Source: JAIBBG01 sp031417525
GTDB taxonomy: Bacteria; Bacteroidota; Bacteroidia; Flavobacteriales_D; Sanyastnellaceae
Direction: 5' to 3'
Assembly: GCA_031417525.1 (NCBI GenBank)
Contig: JANOVT010000041.1
Span: forward strand, 1 to 14,401
DNA length: 14,401 nt
Positions 6,604 to 12,874 of the stretch are shown here, in pieces (positions within the stretch are counted from its first letter, which is position 1; every line of letters begins with the position of its first letter). The translations under genes were made by a program, and so were the position numbers. The notes under the pieces are model-generated. The model made no database searches and had not been told where the DNA came from. It saw nothing but the letters and a program-made list of their open reading frames with translations.

Positions 6604-7005
6604 TCACGATACGGAAGATGCCGTATTTTCTTGCTTGCTCATCGTTTTCAGAAAACGTTCCACCGACTCCAATTCTTCAGACTTCAAACGTGCGAGCTTA
6701 TTTTGAATAGATTTTAGCATGCTTCCTTTTTTCATTTTAGTTTGATTGAGCGAAACATTTATTTTACCAGCATACAACTCCTCGATGGGAAAAATTAAAT
6801 CCCAATCAGAGCCCCATACTATGTTATTTGATTCAATTCTAAATTCTTTAAAATATTTCTCTTTTTTGTATTTGGCATAATCTCCGGTCGCGTACAATCT
6901 CAGGACAGGAGCGAAGTTTATTTCCCTTGTATTTTGGTCATCAAACGTAATTTTCAATTTGAAATCACCTAAGTATTCGGCTTTATTGACTGTGATTATT
7001 TTCAT
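6604..7005 (-). CDS. DUF2442 domain protein with helical C-terminal extension
   Basis: Residues 1-85 fit DUF2442, a small beta-rich domain of unknown biochemical role: MKIITVNKAEYLGDFKLKITF opening and the signature NIVWGSDWDLIFPIEELY (61-78). DUF2442 genes are commonly paired with DUF4160 genes and such pairs have been predicted, not generally proven, to be toxin-antitoxin-like. Here the order is DUF4160 then DUF2442, with the ATG overlapping the upstream stop (ATGA, 7002-7005), so translation is coupled. Unusually, a charged helical tail of about 45 residues (about 90-133, KNKLARLKSEELESVERFLK-like) is added after the core, beyond the usual length of roughly 80. Function is not established. 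Confidence 0.82.
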   Translation of the reverse strand: MKIITVNKAEYLGDFKLKITFDDQNTREINFAPVLRLYATGDYAKYKKEKYFKEFRIESNNIVWGSDWDLIFPIEELYAGKINVSLNQTKMKKGSMLKSIQNKLARLKSEELESVERFLKTMSKQENTASSVS

Positions 7006-7343
7006 CTTATTCTTTTCGTTACTCGTTCAAAAATAGGCTTTTTTCTCTGGATAATTGACTGCTCGAATTTTGAACAAATGTCAAAGGCGTGTTTGAGAAT
7101 GAAGGTCTCTATTTCCTTTTTTTCATGACCCTTCAAAGGTTTTCTCCCTTCGACTTCTTTCCAACTTAATTTTTTACCGTCTAGTCCAAATATTTCGAGC
7201 ATATCAAGATCAGATTTTTTAAGGGTAACTTTTAGAATGGCTTTCGATTCTCGTTCCTGATAACTGACATGAATATGCACAGGCTCGTGTTCATTGGAAT
7301 AGACAAATAAAGTATACCCCAGATATTCATAGAGTTTCGGCAT
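7002..7343 (-). CDS. DUF4160 domain protein
   Basis: The N-terminal part (1-60) matches DUF4160: MPKLYEYLGYTLFVYSNEHEP followed by VHIHV (22-26), the conserved NEH.P.H.HV core that opens these proteins. The family's biochemical activity is unknown; the His-rich HIH core hints at metal or catalytic use, but that is inference. The C-terminal half (about 60-113, Lys-rich) is longer than in typical members. The ATG at 7343 lies 16 bp after the cphA stop on the same strand, so it may be transcribed from the cphA promoter. It overlaps the DUF2442 gene by 4 bp. Base composition is AT-rich relative to cphA, hinting at separate acquisition. Confidence 0.82.
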   Translation of the reverse strand: MPKLYEYLGYTLFVYSNEHEPVHIHVSYQERESKAILKVTLKKSDLDMLEIFGLDGKKLSWKEVEGRKPLKGHEKKEIETFILKHAFDICSKFEQSIIQRKKPIFERVTKRIR

Positions 7344-7359
7344 GATTGGATTTTCAGAG

Positions 7360-9981
7360 TTACACCCTCACATTCTCTTCTTCCTCTTTTAATTGCATGA
7401 TCTGACCAAGAGCATCAGGTACCACATCGCTGCAAATCGTAACGAATGAACCTGAAGGTGCATTGCGGATAGCGTATTCGATGGCTTCGGTTTCTTTTCT
7501 GAAGATGGTGAGTTTTTTATCGGCACTTACTTCGTGAATGCCCTGCGTCATTAAATCGATGATGGCTTCTTCTGTTCTGCCGCGCAGGTTTTTATCCTGA
7601 CGAATAACGATCTCATCAAACATGCCTGCCGCCACGCGACCGAGGTTGATGATGTCTTCATCACGGCGGTCGCCCACTCCTGCGATGACGCCAATTTTCG
7701 GAGTCGCATCTACTTTCGATAAGAAGTCGCTGATAGCAAGGAAGCCATGCGTGTTGTGCGCATAATCCACCATCACTGTGAAGTTTTTGAAATGGAACAT
7801 ATTCATTCTTCCTGGAGTTTGAGCTGGAGAAGGAATGAAAGTCTGCAGTGCACTTCGCATATCTTCAATATCGAATCCACGAACAAAACCGGCGAGCAGA
7901 CAAGGCAAAACATTCGATATGTTGAACGTCGCCCGACCGCCGTAAGTCAATGGAATATTGGCGGCACGATCTACTCTGATTTTCCAGGTTCCTTTACAAA
8001 TGGTAACAAATCCATTTTCATAAATGGCAGCCAATCCTCCTTCCGTGATATGTTTTTGAATCACCGGATTTTTTTCGTCTAAAGAGAAATATGCCACTTT
8101 GCACTCTAGACCTTTTGCCATACCCAACGTGTATTCATTGTCGGCGTTGAGAATTGCGTAACCAGATGGCATGGTGCTTTCTACGACAACACTTTTTACG
8201 CGAGCAAGTTGTTCGAGTGTATCAATATCTCCAAGTCCAAGATGATCTTCAGCAACGTTGGTGCAGATGGAAATATCACATCGATGAAAGCCAAGGCCGG
8301 CGCGGAGAATACCACCACGTGCACATTCGAGTACAGCGAAATCGACAGCAGGGTCTTTCAATACAAATTCTGCACTGATCGGTCCGGTGCAATCACCGCG
8401 CATCATCAATTGATTTTGAATATAAACACCGTCCGTTGTTGTATAACCAACCTTATGTCCCATTGTTTTTACAATGTGCGCCATCAAACGGGTAGTTGTT
8501 GTCTTACCATTCGTGCCGGAAACAGCGATGATTGGAATGCGGGCGCTGGTGCCAGGAGGATAGAGCATATCAATCACAGGTTCTGCAACATTGCGTGGTA
8601 GACCTTCTGTAGGTTCAATGTGCATCCGAAAACCAGGAGCAGCATTTACTTCCAGAATAGCTCCGCCATTTTCTTTCACCGGAGTACTCAGATCATCGGC
8701 CATGATGTCAATTCCGCAGATGTCGAGTCCGATGATGCGTGCGATGCGTTCGCACATAAAAACATTGTCAGGGTGCACTAGCTCGGTGACATCAGTTGCT
8801 GTTCCGCCAGTGCTCAAGTTTGCTGTTGGCTTGAGAAAAACTTCACGGTCTTTGTCAATGACAGAGTCAAGAGCAAGTCCTTCTCTGTTGAGCATTTCCA
8901 TCAAAAAATCGTCGACGGTAATTTGAGTCAACACTTTTTCATGGCCGTAACCTCTTCTTGGATCTTCATTCGTTTTATTAATGAGTTGTTGAATGGTGCT
9001 TTTTCCATCGCCTTTGACAGCGGCTGGTTTGCGAATGGCTGCAGCCACAAACTTGTAATTGATAACGAGTACGCGGTGATCTTTTCCGGTAATAAATTTC
9101 TCAACGATTACGCCTCGTCCATATTTTTTTGCAGCGTGAAGTCCAAGCACTGCACCTTCCCAATCACGAATATTGGTCGTAGCGCCTTTTCCATGATTTC
9201 CATCGACAGGTTTTGTAACGATAGGATAGTTTACGGAATCAATCGCGTCTTTTAAGCCTTCTTCAGTATAAACGATGCGGCCTTTTGGTACTGGAATTTC
9301 CGCAGCACCCAACAAGTTTTTTGTTTCCTCTTTATCACAAGCTATATCTACTGCGATGCTTCCGGTTGTGCTTGCGATGGTAGCACGAATGCGTCGCTGA
9401 TTCACACCATATCCCAATTGAACGAGAGAGTGTCTGTTGAGACGGATGTAGGGAATGCCTCGTGCAACGGCTTCATCCACGATACATCCGGTAGAAGGAC
9501 CGAGGCGTTCATCTTCACGAATTTCTCTGAGCTTTTGAATATCATCCTGCAAATCATATTCTTTGCCTTCAATGAGAGCTTCTGCAATTCGCACGGAAGC
9601 ACGGGCAGCAAATTGACCCGCTTTTTCTTCCATGTAGCTGAATACAACATTGTAGACACCAGGTTTGGAAGTCTCACGGGTTCTGCCGAATCCGCACATC
9701 ATTCCTGCGAGTGTTTGCAATTCGAGTGCGATGTGTTCAATCACATGCCCCATCCACGTGCCTTCTTCCACACGGGAGAAGAATCCACCAGGTTCACCGA
9801 CTGAGCATCGATGACCATACATGCTGGGAAACATTTTTTCGAGTCTTTCACGGAAGCCATCAATTTTATTGGTTGGCTTTTGCTCCATGTCTTCCAGATC
9901 GAGGCGCATCTGAATGAGTTTGTGTCTGCGAATGCTCCAATAGTTGGGGCCCTTCATCACTTTAATGTCGAGAATTCTCAT
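7360..9981 (-). CDS. cphA: Cyanophycin synthetase
   Basis: The 873-residue enzyme makes cyanophycin, a poly-Asp backbone with Arg joined to the side-chain carboxylates, using two ATP-dependent ligase sites in the cytoplasm. The full domain order is visible. The N domain (about 1-160) includes HVIEH at 79-83, an HxxEH metal-site pattern; published work on CphA1 described a cryptic zinc hydrolase in this domain that trims polymer to create primers. An ATP-grasp domain (about 213-477) has the glycine-rich KPVDGNHGKG (257-266) and EVNAAPGFRMHIEP (444-457) and adds Asp. A Mur-ligase-like domain (about 482-873) has the P-loop GTNGKTTTT (489-497), QTPGRMN (721-727) and VDYAHNTHG (738-746) and adds Arg. 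Length is normal for CphA1. Divergent from cphB across 183 bp. Confidence 0.97.
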   Translation of the reverse strand: MRILDIKVMKGPNYWSIRRHKLIQMRLDLEDMEQKPTNKIDGFRERLEKMFPSMYGHRCSVGEPGGFFSRVEEGTWMGHVIEHIALELQTLAGMMCGFGRTRETSKPGVYNVVFSYMEEKAGQFAARASVRIAEALIEGKEYDLQDDIQKLREIREDERLGPSTGCIVDEAVARGIPYIRLNRHSLVQLGYGVNQRRIRATIASTTGSIAVDIACDKEETKNLLGAAEIPVPKGRIVYTEEGLKDAIDSVNYPIVTKPVDGNHGKGATTNIRDWEGAVLGLHAAKKYGRGVIVEKFITGKDHRVLVINYKFVAAAIRKPAAVKGDGKSTIQQLINKTNEDPRRGYGHEKVLTQITVDDFLMEMLNREGLALDSVIDKDREVFLKPTANLSTGGTATDVTELVHPDNVFMCERIARIIGLDICGIDIMADDLSTPVKENGGAILEVNAAPGFRMHIEPTEGLPRNVAEPVIDMLYPPGTSARIPIIAVSGTNGKTTTTRLMAHIVKTMGHKVGYTTTDGVYIQNQLMMRGDCTGPISAEFVLKDPAVDFAVLECARGGILRAGLGFHRCDISICTNVAEDHLGLGDIDTLEQLARVKSVVVESTMPSGYAILNADNEYTLGMAKGLECKVAYFSLDEKNPVIQKHITEGGLAAIYENGFVTICKGTWKIRVDRAANIPLTYGGRATFNISNVLPCLLAGFVRGFDIEDMRSALQTFIPSPAQTPGRMNMFHFKNFTVMVDYAHNTHGFLAISDFLSKVDATPKIGVIAGVGDRRDEDIINLGRVAAGMFDEIVIRQDKNLRGRTEEAIIDLMTQGIHEVSADKKLTIFRKETEAIEYAIRNAPSGSFVTICSDVVPDALGQIMQLKEEEENVRV

Positions 9982-10164
9982 AAGAAGTAAGTTATTTAAT
10001 CGTCGGTTGAACGAATTTTAGTTCATGTCTAAAGCCTGATATCAGGCGTTAATTTGGTTTTGTGGCGAATATGGTGGAAAAAATGTTCAATTTGGAACAA
10101 AAGAGATAGTTTCATTCGTTCATGTCCGAATATTTTTGCCGGCACAACCAAAATAGGATCACCA
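9982..10164. promoter_or_regulatory. Divergent cphA-cphB control region
   Basis: These 183 bp must hold the promoters of both cyanophycin genes unless they are read from further away. They contain the perfect 14-bp palindrome listed separately. A direct repeat GTTCATGTC occurs at 10021-10029 and 10119-10127. A near -7 word TTAATTTG (one mismatch to TAnnTTTG) reads toward cphB around 10049-10056. No confident complete promoter could be assigned to either gene. Confidence 0.4.
10034..10047. promoter_or_regulatory. Perfect 14-bp palindrome, candidate operator
   Basis: GCCTGATATCAGGC is a perfect dyad in the middle of the cphA-cphB divergent region, flanked by AA on one side and TT on the other after one unpaired base each (10031-10050). 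Its size and position suit a dimeric regulator acting on both genes. No nearby regulator gene is present and no T-tract follows, so a terminator is unlikely. The regulatory role is inference. Confidence 0.4.
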
Positions 10165-11037
10165 TTGGAAATTCCAAAAGGCAAACTCATCTCAATCGGA
10201 GGAGCAGAAGATAAAGGCACGGAGAACGAGGGCCATTATACTCAACAAAACAATCTCAATTTTTTTGAACTTGGTATTCTCAAACGTGTGGTGCACGTGA
10301 TGGGTGGTGTCCATGTGCGAATTGAAGTGATCACTACTGCAAGCAGCATTCCTGTGGAAGTAGGTGAAAATTATGAAACGGCTTTTGGAAAAATCGGATG
10401 TACCAACGTTGGTGTGATGAACATTCGCAACAGAGAAGATGCTCGCAAACAAGAATTTGTTGATCGCATAAAAGTATGCGATGGCGTGATGTTCAGCGGA
10501 GGCGACCAATTGCGTCTCACTACCATTTTTGGTGGAACGGAATTCCTGGATGTTCTTCACGAACGATATCATGAAGGACTTGTGATTGCCGGCACTTCCG
10601 CAGGAGCTATGGCCATGAGTAATACCATGATCTACCAGGGAAAAAGCGATCTCGCACATTTGAAGGGCGAAGTGAAAATCACGACAGGTCTTGCCTTTAT
10701 CAATAACGTCATCATCGATTCACACTTTGACAAACGCGGAAGATTCAATCGTCTTGCGCAAGCAGTGGCGAGTAATCCGTCGTGCACCGGTATTGGTTTG
10801 GGCGAAGACACCGGAGTGATTGTGACCAATGGTAATCACATGGAAGTTATCGGAAGCGGTGCGGTTGTCGTGATTGATGGAAAAGATATTCATCACAGCA
10901 ATATCACCGACGTTGGCATCGGAACACCGATTTCAGTAGAAAATCTGCGAGTGAATATTTTGGTGCATGGCAACTCTTATCTCGTGAAAGAAAGGCAATT
11001 TGTGCCCGGAGTAGGTGTTGCACAGGAAGAAGAATAA
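10165..11037 (+). CDS. cphB: Cyanophycinase
   Basis: Cyanophycinase is a serine peptidase of the S51 family that releases beta-Asp-Arg dipeptides from cyanophycin. The 290-residue product has the N-terminal KGKLISIGGAEDKG (5-18), GGDQLRL (112-118), the nucleophile elbow GTSAGA with Ser145 (143-148), DSHFDKRGR (185-193) and LGEDTG (212-217). Length matches intracellular CphB. No ATG exists in frame at a sensible place: the frame is open upstream to about 10054, but those codons do not look like protein. A TTG at 10165 preceded by AGGA with 6-base spacing gives MEIPKGKLI, the expected family start, and was chosen. There is no signal peptide, so it is cytoplasmic, in line with mobilising an internal store. 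In the DxHF motif Ser186 stands where the Synechocystis enzyme has Gln (from memory). Confidence 0.94.
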   Translation: MEIPKGKLISIGGAEDKGTENEGHYTQQNNLNFFELGILKRVVHVMGGVHVRIEVITTASSIPVEVGENYETAFGKIGCTNVGVMNIRNREDARKQEFVDRIKVCDGVMFSGGDQLRLTTIFGGTEFLDVLHERYHEGLVIAGTSAGAMAMSNTMIYQGKSDLAHLKGEVKITTGLAFINNVIIDSHFDKRGRFNRLAQAVASNPSCTGIGLGEDTGVIVTNGNHMEVIGSGAVVVIDGKDIHHSNITDVGIGTPISVENLRVNILVHGNSYLVKERQFVPGVGVAQEEE

Positions 11038-11065
11038 GTTCTGTCGTGCCTCGAAATAAATTGAT

Positions 11066-11995
11066 TTAGTCTTTGTAAATCTGCACGACTGCTTCTTCGT
11101 TTTGTTTTTTCCAACCTCGATACATACCGGAAGAGTTGAAAGGCAGACAAATGTTCCCGGAAGGATCTATTGCTATCAGACCACCCCCACCTCCAATTTT
11201 TACAAGCTTTTCATAGACGACCAACTGACAAGCTTCTTCCAAACTCATTCCTTTGTATTCCATTAAACAGGAAATGTCATGAGCAACCACGCTGCGGATA
11301 AAAAATTCGCCATGGCCGGTGCAAGAGATGGCACACGTTTCATTGTTTGCATAAGTACCTGCACCTATGATCGGCGAATCGCCAATGCGCCCCCAGCGTT
11401 TGTTCGTCATACCACCTGTAGAAGTTGCTGCTGCGAGATTGCCGGCTTGATCAATAGCGACTGCACCCACAGTGCCGAATTTTTTTTCATCGGCATGATC
11501 AAGACTTACTTTGTCATCGATCAATGCCTGTTGCCATTGCTTGTAGCGAAAGTCATCATGGAAATATTCTTCCGGTTGAAAAGGAAGTTGGATGGAGCGT
11601 GCAAATGCTTCAGCACCCTCACGGCATAAAAGCACGTGTTCACTTTTTTCCATAATCGCACGCGCAAGTGCAACTGGATTTTGTACACCGGTCACACCGG
11701 CTGTTGCACCAGCAGCAAGCGTATCTCCGCGCATGATGGCCGCATCCATTTCATGTGTTCCGTCATGTGTGAAAACACTGCCTTTTCCTGCATTAAAGAG
11801 TGGGCAGTTTTCAAGAGAAATGACAGCAGTTTCCACAGCATCAAGTGATGATCCACCAGCGAGTAGAATTTTTTCACCGGAAGAAATTGCGTCGTGCAAT
11901 GCACTGCGGTATGCAGCTTCTTTATCCGCAGTCATCTTATTTCGGTCGATTGTTCCCGCTCCACCGTGTATTGCTATGGCAAATTTTAGTTTCAT
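11066..11995 (-). CDS. iaaA: Isoaspartyl peptidase / plant-type L-asparaginase
   Basis: This is an Ntn-hydrolase of the T2 family that splits beta-aspartyl dipeptides; in cyanophycin users it converts beta-Asp-Arg from CphB into Asp and Arg. The 309-residue precursor opens AIHGGAGTI (8-16), carries NAGKGSVFT (68-76) and the self-cleavage site GTVGAVA with nucleophile Thr175 (174-180), then STGGMTNK (192-199) and the oxyanion and substrate-binding region CTGHGEFFIR (225-234). Autoprocessing before Thr175 would give alpha and beta chains. There is no signal peptide, unlike secreted glycosylasparaginases. It is convergent with cphB, with only 28 bp between stops, and its ATG overlaps the stop of the upstream gene by 4 bp (ATGA), so the two are translationally coupled. 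Confidence 0.95.
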   Translation of the reverse strand: MKLKFAIAIHGGAGTIDRNKMTADKEAAYRSALHDAISSGEKILLAGGSSLDAVETAVISLENCPLFNAGKGSVFTHDGTHEMDAAIMRGDTLAAGATAGVTGVQNPVALARAIMEKSEHVLLCREGAEAFARSIQLPFQPEEYFHDDFRYKQWQQALIDDKVSLDHADEKKFGTVGAVAIDQAGNLAAATSTGGMTNKRWGRIGDSPIIGAGTYANNETCAISCTGHGEFFIRSVVAHDISCLMEYKGMSLEEACQLVVYEKLVKIGGGGGLIAIDPSGNICLPFNSSGMYRGWKKQNEEAVVQIYKD

Positions 11996-12651
11996 CTTCC
12001 TGCCGGGTTTTTATATCCGGTATTTAATTTATCAATTGTTCCCTGAAGTCTTGCTTTGCGCGTTTCATCGCGCCTGGCGGTGATGATCCACTCCACATAT
12101 TCACGTTTATGACTGAATGCGAGCGCGGCAAAGATCGACTTTGCTTTTTTGTTTTTATTCAGAATTTTTTGAAGATCATCCGGCAATGTGATGTTTTTTG
12201 TTTTTGAATTTGCATACTCAAAAATTTCCCTGGTCACTTTCTTTTGCTCTCGTTTGAAATCAGCTTCGTTTTTTTTTCGGATACAGAAAACCGACCAGGT
12301 ATCATCAAAGGAAATGAATGAGACAAAACAAATATCCGGAATAGCCTTAATAGAATCCCAGCCTTTATCGCGGCTCAAATCCGTTTGAATTCCACTTGTT
12401 CCTTTCGGATAGCCAATCCAGATAATGCTGGTTTCACTCAAAGCGGCCAGTACATCGTGTAGTGATTTTTCTAGTTCAACTTTGGTTTTTACAAACCAAA
12501 AAATGACATCATTTTTAGATGAAAATGATTTCGAAATTTTTGTTCCGGGTGGCAAAGGAAACATTGCGTCATCAAATCCTTCCGGTTCACTGACAAGCCC
12601 GACTGACAGATTCTCTCCAATTCTTAGTTTTTTATGAAGTGCTGAATTCAT
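11992..12651 (-). CDS. DUF3052-like plus YdeI/OmpD-associated two-domain protein
   Basis: The 219-residue protein has two recognisable parts. Residues about 8-125 resemble DUF3052: LRIGENLSVGLVSEPEGF, a middle FVKTKVELEKSL segment and the signature YPKGTSGIQTDLSRD (81-95). Residues about 150-212 match the YdeI/OmpD-associated (bacteriocin-protection) domain: LPDDLQKIL, then FAALAFSHKREYVEWI (174-189) and ARRDETRKARLQGTI (192-206). Neither domain has a firmly known biochemical role. The ATG at 12651 was chosen because it starts directly at DUF3052 homology; an in-frame Met at 12792 would add 47 residues encoded by the low-complexity array and is probably spurious. Its stop overlaps the iaaA start, linking it to cyanophycin breakdown by coupling. 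No signal peptide, so cytoplasmic. Confidence 0.85.
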   Translation of the reverse strand: MNSALHKKLRIGENLSVGLVSEPEGFDDAMFPLPPGTKISKSFSSKNDVIFWFVKTKVELEKSLHDVLAALSETSIIWIGYPKGTSGIQTDLSRDKGWDSIKAIPDICFVSFISFDDTWSVFCIRKKNEADFKREQKKVTREIFEYANSKTKNITLPDDLQKILNKNKKAKSIFAALAFSHKREYVEWIITARRDETRKARLQGTIDKLNTGYKNPAGR

Positions 12652-12660
12652 CCGGTCAAA

Positions 12661-12782
12661 GGAAAGGAGAAAGAGGCAAAGGGCCAAAGAGCCAATGAGC
12701 GAATGAGTGAACAAGGGAAGTGGAATCTTAAGGTGTTTTCTACACACGAAATCGCTCGCGAATCCCTCTTTGGCTCTTTGGC
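12661..12782. repeat. Inverted low-complexity GCCAAAGAG-type array
   Basis: The 223-bp gap between the DUF3052/YdeI gene and pheT has no gene. It contains the 13-mer GCCAAAGAGCCAA at 12683-12695 and its exact reverse complement at 12770-12782, each embedded in related low-complexity sequence: GCAAAGG and GAGCGAATGAGTG words on the left, CCCTCTTTGG on the right. The 74 bp between the arms are not repetitive. A 10-A run follows further right. The left arm lies immediately upstream of the DUF3052/YdeI start. Confidence 0.7.
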
Positions 12783-12874
12783 TGTTTCCCATTCCGACCC
12801 TTTACTATTGTCAGAAAAAAAAAACTTCAGACGTGCCCTATGAAATTAACTTGCGGCCATTAGTTTTATTAAGT

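Noticed and set aside
10122..10214. ATG at 10122 as the start of cyanophycinase
   Set aside because: It is in a different frame and reaches a stop near 10214 without any cyanophycinase-like sequence.
10192..10659. 155-codon open frame on the minus strand inside cphB
   Set aside because: It is a shadow of the cphB reading frame with no recognisable motif.
11592..12083. 163-codon open frame on the plus strand over iaaA
   Set aside because: It is antisense to the conserved Ntn-hydrolase and spans two real genes; composition is that of a shadow frame.
12652..12792. N-terminal extension of the DUF3052/YdeI gene with a hydrophobic stretch that could pass for a membrane segment
   Set aside because: It is encoded by the low-complexity inverted array, and the DUF3052-type start falls exactly at the ATG at 12651.
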